Assembly: GCA_028752905.1 (NCBI GenBank)
Contig: JAQNBH010000006.1
Span: 24,166,311-24,230,310 of the forward strand
From: Cladorhizidae sp. MBARI D1340-BT2
Taxonomy: Eukaryota; Porifera; Demospongiae; Poecilosclerida; Cladorhizidae
DNA: 64,000 bases
Direction: 5' to 3'
Position 1 is the stretch's first letter. The number at the start of each line of letters is the position of its first letter. A model generated the notes under the pieces. The model was not told the DNA's origin, did no database searches, and saw nothing but the letters and a program-made list of their open reading frames with translations. The translations under genes were made by a program, and so were the position numbers. Shown in pieces: positions 23,061-33,999 of this stretch.

Positions 23061-23559
23061 TTGTGATTGTCAGTAAGTTTTATATTTTTATCACTTCTTC
23101 CGCCCACTCACATAAACCAGAACAAGAAATAAAGTTTTAATATAATAATGCTGTAGCCTTCTGCATATTTACAGGTAAAAATCTGGTTTTTAGCACATGT
23201 CTTACAAAACATTTTGACAAATGTTCCAATTTGAAGATATGTAAACGAAACGAAATTTATTACATTCAAAATTGAGAGCATAATTTTCCATCCTCCAACA
23301 AAGACCATGTTAAATGAGACGATTACATACATAAATTTTTTTTATTAGATCACAACACTTAAGCTGAGATGGAATTATTCTTACAAAATGTAAGCATCAT
23401 CAGATATGGAGGGGTCAACTGTTAGTTTAACATTTACTCTACAAGCAAGATCACCACTCAGAACCAGCTGGGCCAGGGAGATGTTTCTCAAACCAACTTA
23501 GTAAGAAGTCCTTAACAGAGATATGCAGGATGATAAGGTAGAGGCACTAAGCAACTGGA

Positions 23560-23960
23560 TACACAGATGTAGCATGATAAACAGGGATGCTAGATGAGGT
23601 TGGGTAGAATTGATAATGGAGAGGAGAGCCATAGCAACCAGTAAACTACTAAATCAAGAATTGTGTCCATATACACATGCATGCACTTTGCTCCAGCTGC
23701 AACTAATCACCTGTTACTTCACTTCCCTAACCACAGGCAATAGCAACAAGGGTGCAGGGGGTAAAGGTCAGAAAAAACTGGTGTAAGCAGCTTAAAGACC
23801 AACTGAGCTTTTTAGCACAAGCTAGGCCTATACATAATCAGATAAAACTTCTGACAGCTGCTGTAAAGCAACAGACAGGTGTTTATCTGACTTTAACCAT
23901 TTCTCCACCTTTGGTGCGGCTTAGTGCATGATGGCAAATAAAATATATTTAATGTTTAGA
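23560..23960. repeat. Cassette part D3, copy 1
   Basis: It is similar to 27490-27645 plus 29160-29340 (one copy split by an insertion) and to 37030-37325 (inverted). Landmarks are GATGCTA.ATGAGGTTGGGTAGAAT, GAGAGGAGAGCCA and GTGCAGGGGGTAAAGGTCAG. Confidence 0.7.
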
Positions 23961-24019
23961 TATTTTATTACACATTAGTTAGCTCAATCAGTGGATATTT
24001 CATGCCCTTTTACACACAT

Positions 24020-24390
24020 GCTTCTAGTGACTTTTATCTTGCTGCTCAGTACATGATTGGGCATATTACTTCCACTGCAATTCAAGGTGAATAGACTTTA
24101 GTTCTTGCAATACTCTAGCACTATCAAACTATGTTGAAATAACATCAGTAAGTTGGACACAGAGAGCTGGCAGACATGTTCAGATTTATTAGAGCAGTCA
24201 AAACTTGTCATCCTAGACAGAATATTCTAACTCACCTCCTATGATAGTTTCATGAAGTAGATTGGACACATAGAGCCAGAGGGACATGTTCAAATAAATT
24301 GAAGTTTAGCAATTAGTAAAATCTTGTCACATCCTAGCCATAGAATACTGTAACTCACCTAATATAAAGTAAGGACAGTCAGAGATGAGA
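24020..24390. repeat. Cassette part D1, copy 2
   Basis: It is similar to 22056-22510 and 29450-29800, with the same AGACTTTAGTTCTTGCAAT landmark and two of the internal units ending in AACTCACC. Confidence 0.65.
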
Positions 24391-24552
24391 GACATAAATG
24401 TATAGTAAAGTTAAGCTGTGTATTCCTAAAGCCTTTTCACATTAACCTGGCTGGTGGGAAATTCACAACAATAATCTCTAAATATGCACATCACTTAAGA
24501 TAAACAAAATTTGATTGCCCTCAGTTACCACACAATAAAATTTGGCTGGGCC

Positions 24553-25023
24553 TTAGCTGGCGATATCTTTCCCACGGCACTGATTCACTACTTCAATAAG
24601 GACAAGTAAGGCAATCTGCATCCAGCACCTGCACCTAAGCAATTGGTACTCCACCTTGTCATAAAAATAGAGAACAGATGAATATATATTTCTGGGAACA
24701 TCACCAGCCATATATTCAAACTTCTCTACTGCTAGATTAAAACGGTTATGCAAATTGTCAGCCTTGCTTGAGCACTGAGGTTGATCCCCTAAAAGGCAGC
24801 CTCTCAAACTTCCTTCTATGGGGTTATGTAGTATGGGGGTTAGATAGGAGCTAGTTGCTCTAAGAGTGATCCAGGAAGATAAGTAAGAGATAATACTATA
24901 AGATAGAAGGAGAAGCTTCCTAGGTGTGGCATGAGAATCAGCAAAACCAACATGAGTATGGATAGAATGATTTCTGGAGAAGTGAGCCACAAGAAGATAG
25001 CTATTGTACGGCAAGTAGTACAA
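24553..25023 (-). CDS. Hypothetical ORF in D4, copy 1
   Basis: 156 codons on the minus strand. The N-terminal part is hydrophobic. The C-terminal half reads GCLLGDQPQCSSKADNLHN, NLAVEKFEYMAGDVP and NIYSSVLYFYDKVE. The C-terminal half stays open in the second tandem copy (25212-25457) with mostly conservative changes, but the N-terminal half is out of frame there. No known domain is recognised. It could be an exon of a repeat-borne gene. Confidence 0.3.
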   Translation of the reverse strand: MYYLPYNSYLLVAHFSRNHSIHTHVGFADSHATPRKLLLLSYSIISYLSSWITLRATSSYLTPILHNPIEGSLRGCLLGDQPQCSSKADNLHNRFNLAVEKFEYMAGDVPRNIYSSVLYFYDKVEYQLLRCRCWMQIALLVLIEVVNQCRGKDIAS

Positions 25024-25211
25024 TATTCACAGGACAGACAGAGATGAGAGACATAAATGTATAGTAAAGTTAAGCTGTGTATTCCTAAAGCCTTTTCACA
25101 TTAACCTGGCTGGTGGGAAATTCACAACAATAATCTCTAAATATGCATATAACTTAAGATAAACAAAATTTGATTGCCCTCAGTTACCACACAATAAAAA
25201 TTGGCTGGGCC

Positions 25212-25457
25212 TTAGCTGGCGATATCTTTCCCACGGCTCTGATTCACTACTTCAATAAGGACAAGTAAGACAATCTGCATCCAGCACCTGCACCTAAGCT
25301 CCACCTTGTCATAAAAATTGAGAACAGATGAATATATCTTTCTGGGAACATCACCAGCCATATATTCTAACTTCTCTACTGCTAGATTAAAAAGGTTATG
25401 CAAATTGTCAGCCTTGCTTGAGCACTGAGGTTGATCCCCTAAAAGGCAGCCTCTCAA
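25212..25457 (-). CDS. Hypothetical ORF in D4, copy 2
   Basis: 81 codons matching the last part of the ORF at 24553-25023 (GCLLGDQPQCSSKADNLHN again), with an in-frame loss of a few codons after DKVE. It begins at MRG where copy 1 has LRG. Function unknown. Conservation between copies may only reflect recent duplication. Confidence 0.25.
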   Translation of the reverse strand: MRGCLLGDQPQCSSKADNLHNLFNLAVEKLEYMAGDVPRKIYSSVLNFYDKVELRCRCWMQIVLLVLIEVVNQSRGKDIAS

Positions 25458-25737
25458 ACTTCCTTCTATGGGGTTATGTAGTATGGGGGTTAGATAGGAG
25501 CTAGTTGCTCTAAGAGTGATCCAGGAAGATAAGTACGAGATAATACTCTAAGATAGAAGGAGAAGCTTCCTAGGTGTGGCATGAGAATCAGCAAAACCAA
25601 CATGAGTATGGATAGAATCATTCCTGGAGAAGTGAGCCACAAGAAGATAGCTATTGTACGGCAAGTAGTACAATATTCACATTCTCTAATAGGATTTTGT
25701 ACATATATACACATGCACCAGTTACATCACCTACACC

Positions 25738-25809
25738 TCCCTCATCATCCTTACCCAGCCACGTCCCTCATCCTTACCCAGCCACCTCCCTCATCCTTAC
25801 CCAGCCACA
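25738..25809. repeat. 23-bp tandem repeat
   Basis: Three copies of CTCCCTCATCCTTACCCAGC-CAC-type units, the first slightly shorter. Confidence 0.85.
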
Positions 25810-25814
25810 CACCC

Positions 25815-26345
25815 AGTCAAGTGAGCATTCTGATCACTGTGGGTATTAGTAAATATTTTACAATCAATTCTTGGCTCAAGTAAGTCTGTTGATAAATAAT
25901 CGCTGGTTATGGAGAAGAACGCTGACTTGCTATCATTGAGATCAAGTATGCGGTAACTGTCAATTGACATTGTTCCCCTTGGATGTTATCCTGTTATCTT
26001 GTAAAGGTATTGATACCCTAACTGGTGTCTGAACAGCTACTAGATCCTACCAATGCTTCTACTAATGCCCAACCATCCCAGGAGAAACCTACAGGGTAAC
26101 TCTTTCCCTCATGATATTAGCTAGCCTACAATGCCAAAACATCCTAGATGCTGATGTAGTATTTCATAGGGGAGTGCATTTTATTCTCTGGAATGAAGAG
26201 ATTCTGAGAGATTTCAGGCTAGCCAGGTGCCTATAGAGCTTTCATTGGCTTGCAGAAACAGCAGTAAAGGTAAAGAAGAGACTGTTTGTGATGGCAATTT
26301 GTGATTGTCAGTTAGTTCCATTATTTGTTATATTTTTATCTCTTC
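25815..26345. repeat. Cassette part D2, copy 2
   Basis: Direct partner of 22540-23060 with the same landmarks in the same order. Confidence 0.7.
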
Positions 26346-26874
26346 CTCACTTAACATTGGAGTACATCTGGCATTTTATTGGGGAGGTGACTTGGACTGA
26401 TGCAGTCAAAGTTGAGATCCATAGACTGCACTCAATTCTTCCAAGTATCATTGAACTACAAGGAGCAGCAACTGGGTATTGATTGTTGCTGTAATTATTC
26501 ACTGGTAGTTCATGCACATAATAATACAAAATTGCTATATGTTTTGTTCCCTGGTAGTAAAGTTACCATAATCATTCAGCAATTAACTATCATCAATGAA
26601 CTTTCATGACAATTAACACAGTATCATGCAAGGCTTGTGTTATGGTTGGCTTTCACAACCAAGATTACCCAACTGGCAGGAAACATTTTTGGTGTGAAGC
26701 ATGGTTGAAAGCTACAACCAAGTGTTTGTGTGTCTCAGTGTGACACTATTTCTCTGACATTTGAAAAATTTTGTGTGAAGCAGATGAACTTGCCTTGTAG
26801 TAAGTTATTAAGACATCTTCAAATAATAAAAGATGACTGTCAGTTACAAAACTAACACTATAAACGTTTTCCAG

Positions 26875-26951
26875 GTCGTTGCTATTTTGCGAGCATAAAT
26901 AGTTGTGTTTGCTCGATCGACTCTAAACACCAAGCTCAAATTCATGAAGAG
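26875..26951 (+). CDS. Possible internal exon of an unrecognised gene
   Basis: The 77-bp segment has a strong TTTTCCAG acceptor and a GTAAGT donor. One frame is open: RCYFASINSCVCSIDSKHQA, then QIHEE. It is cysteine-containing and hydrophilic. No flanking exon could be linked to it, so it is only a splice-site-based suggestion. Confidence 0.25.
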
Positions 26952-27489
26952 GTAAGTAGTTGGAATCAGCGAATGTAGTGGAGATATAGACTAGTATGTG
27001 TGCATTGATGGGGCCATCAAGCACAAACTCATCCTCTAACTAATCCATAGATATCTGAAGTCCTGTTGCATGTACAACAGAGACATCCACTATGTAATAA
27101 GAGTAATGCATTGCAGAAATGTTACACTCCTGACCAAAGTTTTCTACTCTTACAGTAAACCTATCACCAAACACATGACCATCCTCCACTGGACTTAGGG
27201 GCACCATTGACAGAGAGTTCTCCATTAGACAATGCGTAAATGTATCAGCTCTTTTTGCTCTATACATGTTTGATGTGAGGCTTAATAGTTACACATGGCC
27301 TGTTAGATAGAAAAGCTTAGCTAAGGGTTTCTAGAAGTTAAGTTTTCTAAGGCGAGTCCTGCGATGTCAAATCTTCAAACTTTCTAAGGAAAGGCTTGCC
27401 AAGCTACTCTGTAAAGTCTCTCTAAGGAAGGACTTGCTAGCTACAAGAGGTTCTGTGAGGGCTTTAAAAAGGGGCAACTATTAGACAAC

Positions 27490-27645
27490 TAGCTCCTCAG
27501 ATGTGGCATGAGAAACAGGGATGCTATTTGAGGTTGGGTAGAATCAATCATGGAGAGGAGAGCCACAGCCAAGAGTAAACTACCCAGCATTGTGTACATA
27601 TTCACATGTATGCACTTTGCTGCAGCTGTAGCTCATCACCTGTTA
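27490..27645. repeat. Cassette part D3, copy 2, left part
   Basis: It matches 23583-23715, up to the shared ATCACCTGTTA, where a 1.5-kb insertion begins. The match resumes at about 29160. Confidence 0.7.
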
Positions 27646-28224
27646 GCACTTACGCGGTGTCAATTGCAAATGTCACAATAATCGTACGTGCGTTATACTC
27701 AAACCAGAAGCAATCAACTGGGTGCAGCATTGTTTTTTTAAACCTTGTGCTGGGGAAGAAATGGTCTGTTGTTAGCTGCTCGTACGGCATATTTACTACT
27801 CTAAAATTGATCAAACAACAGAGACACATCCAGGGAACATTGGTTATCTCAGCAAACTGTAAGTATTCGATTGCCAGGAAAAAAATCGTATTGATTGTAT
27901 TGGTATTTTATACCTTTGTTTAGAAACTAGTCATTCTTCTACTACTTTCTCGCAATTTTTGTATGTTAGTCGGCTGCTTAGACTATGCAAAGTATGCTAG
28001 ATTTGTCTCTATGCTGTGTTGTAGCTATATGATTGGCAATTTAGGTTGGTCGGAGCTATTTTTTTACATTGTCTACTAAACTTTACCTGGCTAAATACTA
28101 TCTATCTAGCTACAAGAACAAGATTGTCAGCAACAATAACAGCAAAAATCCATTTGAATACCTTGCTAGATCAAGTACAATGTTTTGTAAGAAGATAATT
28201 GAATAACAATATAGAACAATATAG

Positions 28225-28810
28225 TCATGAGTTCACTGTCTTGCTCTTGGTTTCTTCAGGATCTTGGCTGTGTGGTACTATTTGAAGCACTCTTCTGGAT
28301 GTAGAGGTGGGTGGTGAGCAAGTCTGACAGTAGTACACTGAGCCTGAGAGAACCGTAAGTGGCATAATTACAATAAGAATTTGTGCATAAATATTTGTTT
28401 CATGCACTACTTGGTCAAAAACCTCATCTGCAAAGAACAGGGTGAAGAAATCCTTGTGCTCAACATCATCATCTGGCAAATTTGAACCAGGAGTGTCTGT
28501 GTACAAACCCTCGGTGGGGCTCATAATGTTGTCAACTTCTTTCCACCTGACAAGCCCTCTTGTAGAATTTCCACTCATATGGCCAGTTTCCACTTCCTTT
28601 TCCCCATCAGTCTCATCTACACTACTGCTGCCATTAGCATCTTCCATTTCTTCAGGGAGCGCATCCTCCAGGCCATCTTCTTCCACATCATCTAGTTCAT
28701 CTTCTTCCAATATCATCTAGTTCATCTTCTTCCACATCATCTAGTTCACTGTCAATTTCAAAGTCATTCTCAATATCAGAAAGAGCCTCCAATACTGCCT
28801 GCAGATCCAT
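28225..28810 (-). pseudogene. piggyBac transposase N-terminal fragment
   Basis: The ATG at 28808-28810 starts MDLQAVLEALSDIEND, followed by an acidic region with a 24-bp repeat (ELDDVEED). A frameshift near 28710 then leads into a 163-codon frame with EMEDANGSSSVDETDGEKE and FFTLFFADEVFDQVVHETN. The last piece matches the start of the DDE_Tnp_1_7 domain (LFxDxxxxxIVxxTN) known from piggyBac transposases. Similarity ends at NIYAQ, and no DESM, DNFY or GGVD motif follows. It is a truncated derivative. Confidence 0.6.
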
Positions 28811-29018
28811 ATTTGTGTTTGTTTGGGATAAAAATACACACCAATTTTCTTTTTTGCAGCTGTCAATGAACCAAGAAATAAAACGCCTTTTTTTAATTAT
28901 TTTTATTCATGGAGATGATGATGCATTCCCAAGTTTGATTATAAACCCATCAACCTTACCTAGTAAGTACAGAGTATAAAACAGACAATCCACGGAGCTA
29001 TGCAACAAGAAATATCAT

Positions 29019-29128
29019 GTCACAGAGGCTGTGACACACGCACTTCCATCAGTAAATTGCTTGTCATGGGAGCTGTGACACACGCATATGTGGGGTGGAT
29101 TATTGTGTCACAACGCCGTGACAAACGC
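29019..29128. repeat. Three palindromic GTCAC-N6/7-GTGAC repeats
   Basis: GTCACAGAGGCTGTGAC (29019-29035), GTCATGGGAGCTGTGAC (29063-29079) and GTCACAACGCCGTGAC (29107-29122) start exactly 44 bp apart. Each is followed by A.ACGCA. They lie upstream of the minus-strand piggyBac start and near the element's outer end, so they may be subterminal protein-binding repeats. Confidence 0.7.
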
Positions 29129-29159
29129 AGTGTAAGAGTTAGGTGACCTCACTAAACAC

Positions 29160-29340
29160 ATGTAGCTGCAACAAGGATGCAGGGGGTAAAGGTCAGCCTA
29201 CTGGTGAAGGCAGTTTATAGACCTTTTTAGCACAAACTAGACCTCTTCCTAATCAAATAGCCACTAAATCAACACAAGGTGTTTATCCCTTTCTCCACCT
29301 CTGGTGTGGCTAAAGGCATGTTGGTAAATAAAATACATTT
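29160..29340. repeat. Cassette part D3, copy 2, right part
   Basis: It matches 23735-23945 (GCAGGGGGTAAAGGTCAG, CTTTCTCCACCT, GGTAAATAAAATA), continuing the repeat interrupted at 27645. Confidence 0.7.
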
Positions 29341-29449
29341 ATTTTTTGGACTACCCTCAAAACATTTAATGCAAATATTTATTTGACTGCCTTCATTGCC
29401 ACCTTGCAGATTAGTTAGCTCCATTAGTGGCTACTACTTGCCCTTTTAC

Positions 29450-29910
29450 ACACGTGCTTCTAGTGACTATTATCTTGCTGCTCAATGCATGATTGGGCAT
29501 CTTACAAGTCAAGTTGAATTGACTTTAGTTCTTGCATTGCTCCAGCAATGTATATATGTAACTATCAAACTATGTTAATATAACACCAAGAAAAAGTAAC
29601 ATGACATTAATCAGTGAACAATTGTCATCCTAGACATGTAATACTCTAACTCACCGGCTATGATGGTTTCATGAAGAAAGTCAGACACAGAGAACCAAGG
29701 GCCAAGTTTAAATAAATTGAAGTTGATCAAAATCATGTCATCTGGGCCATAGAATACTGTAACTCACCGTCTATAAAGTAAGCACAGAGAGAGATGAGAG
29801 ACATGTTAATATAAATAAATAGTTAAGTTAAGCTGTGTATCCCTAAAGTCTTTTCAGATCCACCAGCTGGTGGGAGAATCCCAACAACAACCTCTAAATA
29901 TGCACATCAC
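29450..29910. repeat. Cassette parts D1 (copy 3) and D4 fragment
   Basis: 29450-29800 matches D1 at 24020-24390. 29795-29910 matches the start of D4 (AGTTAAGCTGTGTAT.CCTAAAG). The order D3-D1-D4 is the same as at 23.56-25.0 kb. Confidence 0.65.
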
Positions 29911-30189
29911 TTTATTATATCAAACTCCTAATGGCAATTAAACACCCTCTGTGATTACTACAGATATGTGATGCACAAGCATGGACCAAGAGTCTAGTGC
30001 ATGAGCACTCTACAGGCAATGCTGGGCCACATTGCAAGGCACACCATTTGCAGGCTTAGCACTCGGCTTCTTGTAAGTGATTATATGAACCTGGTGTTAA
30101 AGTGCAGCAGCAGGCCCAGAATTTCAGTGCCTCAGTCTCACCACCCAATAAAAATGATAATAGAAAACACACTTGTAGTTATGCAATTA

Positions 30190-30425
30190 AACAACAAATT
30201 ATTGTTGCAAGTTAAGGTCAATTTTACGTTTAGTGTTTGTAGAGTCTTGTGGAGTGCTTCTAGATATATATACTGGGTTGTTGGAAATTACCACTTATTA
30301 TTACCAATCAAGTTAGGGTCAATATTAACTAGTTCTTTTCTGGCGTACCAAATGCAAGAAATCACCAAATGCAAGAAATCTTCACCTTACCACTGTAGAA
30401 AGCATGGACTATGTTGCTATTAGAG
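30190..30425. repeat. Cassette part E1
   Basis: It is mirrored by the inverted copy at 36450-36640 (TTTTCTGGCGTACCAAATGC, CATGGACTATG). Confidence 0.7.
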
Positions 30426-30929
30426 ATCATTGTTATGTTTGCCAATAACCAATGTCTGTTTGGTTCTGTTCTTTATTTCTTGTGATAAGCGAGCTTCATG
30501 CCATAAATCCTGTCTGTTTAGAGCTTCACTTCTAACCTCAACATACAAGAAATACAGCCACTTATCTGCAAATATGGGCCACTAAACGCATTTGAAAATA
30601 TCACACTCACAGAAAAATTTATGAAATACTTAGCATAAACAATTTTTACACTTGATTAACTGAGGAATTACTCTAGCGAGCCTGTTGAAGAATGAGTTAT
30701 CCTCTCGATTGTACAATAAGAAATATCCAGACTCCCAAACCATATTAAATGCAGGAGCAAGGCCCCTGAGATTACAACAAGCTAGAGATGGTCTCTCATA
30801 CATTCTTTGCATACTCAGAGAAATATATTTATCTACAAAACTATGTGAACTTCAACAATTAATATTAGCCAAAGAAGAGAATAATTCTTGTGACAGGTGC
30901 AATGTTGGCATCCGTTAAGGTTTAGGTGT

Positions 30930-31900
30930 CTCATCACAGGGTACATAGAAAGTGATTTGGTACCTTAGAGGCCATGCAGGAGACCTGTGCTGCTAGATCA
31001 CTGGGGGAAAGGTTACAAGTGCCCTGCATTGGAGCAGCAAAATACTCTTTAGGAAACTGTGAACAGCTACAGACAATTGCAGCCATGGTTATGCTAATAA
31101 TATTCTTGCTCAATGTTCTGTCAAACACATTATAATGTTGACACTTGTTCACATGTCATAAATTGATATTTATTTGAAACATTTCCAGATCATAATTTCA
31201 GAACAAGATACCATAATGATGCAGAATAATGTTGTTTTTGTTAAGGATAAGATGGACATTTAATTAACAACTTTAGTCAAACTAAACATGAGAGGCTTAA
31301 TGACCAGAGTTTACGGAATCTAAAATATATTTCACAGACTTAACTGGGAGAAGTTTGCCCCACAAAGCTGCTATTTAATAGAATGTTCCGCATTGGATAG
31401 TCGCATGTGGGTGGGAGGGGTCACTTCAATGGGATTGTTATTCCAATACCCAAGCAGCTTTTAAATATGGTGGCTTCTCTGTACCAGCAACTGTTAAAAC
31501 AACGTCAGATATCACTGCAGCATTAGGGGGTGGAGTATGCACAGCTGCCTATTAGTCTACATGAATCTAGTATCTTACAACAACTTATTTGAAATAGTCT
31601 TAACAGGCTTTAAGATCATAACTTAAATTTGCAATCATTTATAGAGAGAGGATGTTATATGAAAATACCCAAACTTACCTAAAGGAAAGGTGGCTAGGAC
31701 AATTTCTATGCATTTTCTAATAGCAACTGGGGCTAATATTTATTTCATTCCATCTACCTGTCATTTATTTTGAAGGTTGTTTTCAATTGAGAGGGAAGTT
31801 GCTATTAACAAGCCTGGTTGGACAGGAAAAAGGTTGTTAGTGGCAATGGCTGATCACAACCACTGTGCTCGAAGGACTCTTTATGGGTTATCCTGCTGTT
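30930..31900. repeat. Cassette part E2, plus orientation
   Basis: About 950 bp that matches, in inverted orientation, 39500-40560 along its length (ACCTAAAGGAAA, TTTTCTAATAGCAACT, CTCGAAGGACTCTTTATGGG). A third, shorter relative lies at 52500-52690. All copies share a reading frame with YSLGNC.QLQ and AA. Confidence 0.75.
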
Positions 31901-32189
31901 TTTGTAAGCTCCTACACAATTAGCTTCCATTTCAACATTATAAAACTGTTTCTAATCTTTAAACATCAGAAAATTTCTTTTGGTGACAAATCTCCCCTTT
32001 TTAACCGAAAGAAGCTCTATTTTGCTTAAATTAGGACGTTTTTGAGCGTTTTGAGGAAAAACTGTCTGAAATCGGTCATTCTTGTCAAAATGGTCACATG
32101 AGCTTCCTTTTCAACATTGGAACAGTGGCTCATTAAACGATAGTAAATTTCTTTTAGTGAGAAATCTTCCACTAAGCCAAATCGGCCTC

Positions 32190-32774
32190 AAGGGTGACGA
32201 GCATCCGGTGGAATTCAATTCCTGAAAACTTCTACCCAGAGAACAGAGATATTCCACGATAGAACGGGAAGCTCTTGCCATCGTGGCAGGAATTAAACAT
32301 TTCAGGGTCTAATTGGAGGGAACTACATTTACCATTGAAACTGACCACAACCCCCTGGCTCACCTAGCCAATATCAAAGACAGACATGGCTGACTCACTC
32401 GTTGGGTGCTTGACCTACAAGACTACGATTTCACCATCTCCCACTGGTTGGGTTCCGCCAATGCCAACACCGATGGCCTAAGTCGAGACGGGTCTCGAGC
32501 CGAGGAAGAGGGAATGTCAGGAAATTCTATCTCCCTGACTGAGTTCACAACAGCCCGGGATGAAGCCAAACCAGCAGCTGTTGTTGCCAAAGAACATAGT
32601 GGTCAAGCCGTACACCAGATGTGTGGAAACCATGGTAGCGAGTGTGAGAACAGACGAAGGACCTCACCACCAGACACTATAAAGGATGTAGTCCACCTGC
32701 CTGAGGAAAGATCTACACACCCCTCACCTGATAAGACAAGCCATTGGATTGGTCGCCAAGGGTCGGTGCCATGA
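32190..32774 (+). pseudogene. Gypsy RNase H fragment
   Basis: It reads KLLPREQRYSTIEREALAIV (the start of Gypsy RNase H), then TFTIETDHNPLAHLANIKDR and LTRWVLDLQDYDFTISHW, GSANANTDGLSRDG. These are the typical RNase H blocks between reverse transcriptase and integrase, including the Glu of IEREALA and the Asp of TDHNPL. Stops at about 32224, 32311 and 32391 break it. The frame then stays open (122 codons from 32406) through a linker and ends at TGA near 32774. No integrase follows, so the rest of the element is lost. Confidence 0.75.
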
Positions 32775-33168
32775 TGACCTGATGTCATCAAACATAGTAG
32801 TAGTTTGAACAGTATATAAGAAACAGCTAGGGAATAGTTAGCAGATAGCTTAATATTGCCAGAGACTGCTGCAACCAGCAATTAAGAACTGTTAGATAAG
32901 AACCCTCTGAACCTTTGTTATTGTGGTTGATATTGTGTTGTGTTATCTTGTCATGGCTGGTGTATTTATGCATCTCATAATTATAATATAACTATCTGTA
33001 GTTATATTTGGGAATCCAGCAATTCTGTTGAGAGTTGCTGAGTTTGGCTTGTTCTGAGGATTGCCAGTAGGACAGACTGGGAATCAAAGATCAGGCATCG
33101 CATGAAGACCAGGGATCTGCTCAGCCAGCTAAAGTGTCCGTACACTGGGAGAAGGTTGGTTTTTCATG
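32775..33168 (+). other. Possible Gypsy 3' end or LTR remnant
   Basis: It follows the pol fragment directly and contains GTATATAAG at about 32813, a TATA-like box of the kind found in LTRs. No partner LTR exists in the window to confirm it. Confidence 0.25.
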
Positions 33169-33660
33169 ACACATGACCAGTGTATCCAAGCCACTTGGTA
33201 CTACATGACCAGTGTATCCAAGCCACCTGGTACTACATGACCAGCGTATCCAAGCCACCTGGTACTTACCAAATGATCAGTGTATCCAAGACACCTGGTA
33301 CTACATGACCAGTGTATCCAAGCCACTTGGTACTACATGACCAGTGTATCCAAGCTACCTGAGTCTGGTACTACATGACTAGTGTATCCAAGCCACCTGG
33401 TACTACATGGCCAGTGTATCCAAGCCACCTGGTACTACATGACCAGTGTATCCAAGCCACCTTGGTACTACCTGACTAGTGTATCCAAGCCACCTGGTAC
33501 TACATGACCAGTGTATCCAATCCACCTGGTACTACATGACCAGTGTATCCAAGCCACCTGACACTACTTCACTAGTGTATCAAAGCCACCTGGTACTACT
33601 ACATGACCAGTGTATCCAAGCCACCAGGTACTACATGACTAGTGTACCCACCTGGGACAC
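33169..33660. repeat. Minisatellite, about 32-bp unit
   Basis: About 15 copies of a unit that reads ACATGACCAGTGTATCCAAG then CCACCTGGTACT, with small insertions in several copies. It starts and ends abruptly and has no coding sense. Confidence 0.95.
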
Positions 33661-33669
33661 ACAATCATT

Positions 33670-33990
33670 GCTCTAAATAAAGAACATACATGCAGTATTA
33701 TTATACGAAGACCCACCATTGCTCCAGTTAATTAACATACAAGCAGTTCATGCATACAGAAGCCACTCATTGGTCCATTTAACGAACATACATTCAGTAC
33801 AATTATACGGAGGCATCTCATTGATCCATGTGATGAGCATACATGCAGTATAAGAAAGGAGGCCACTTATTGCTGCATGCAATGAACATACATGCAGTTC
33901 ATGTATACAAAGCGTATTGTTCGCTCCTTATAATAACACACATGCAGGACAAATATATGTACCCTCATGTGAAGAACATACATGCAGTAC
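33670..33990. repeat. Degenerate 60-65-bp tandem repeat
   Basis: About five diverged copies centred on GAACATACATGCAGTA with a following TATACGAAG-like part. It directly adjoins the previous minisatellite but has a different unit. Confidence 0.75.
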
Positions 33991-33999
33991 TGAGCGAGG

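Larger units (their letters stand above)
24371..25681. repeat. Cassette part D4: 660-bp tandem duplication
   Basis: 24371-25031 and 25033-25681 are two head-to-tail copies that differ by few substitutions and small indels; a short deletion near 25300 removes part of the CAATTGGTACT stretch. A degraded third copy of the left part lies at 29795-29910. The high similarity shows that this duplication is recent compared with the other cassette parts. Confidence 0.85.
27646..29159 (-). mobile_element. piggyBac-like fragment inserted in D3
   Basis: About 1.5 kb interrupts an otherwise continuous D3 repeat. It carries a piggyBac N-terminal reading frame on the minus strand. The ends show only loose mirror similarity (CACTTACGC at the left against TCTTACACTGCG on the reverse of the right), and the expected TTAA is seen as TTAG/TAAC, so the limits are approximate. 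The catalytic domain is missing. Confidence 0.5.

Noticed and set aside
16880..33168. One single Gypsy element from the 16.9-kb leader to the 32.8-kb RNase H
   Set aside because: The intervening 14 kb is unrelated repeat DNA, and the putative LTR regions at the two ends do not match, so these are two separate remnants.
33169..33660. CRISPR-like array
   Set aside because: Units are contiguous with no unique spacers, and the context is eukaryotic. It is a minisatellite.
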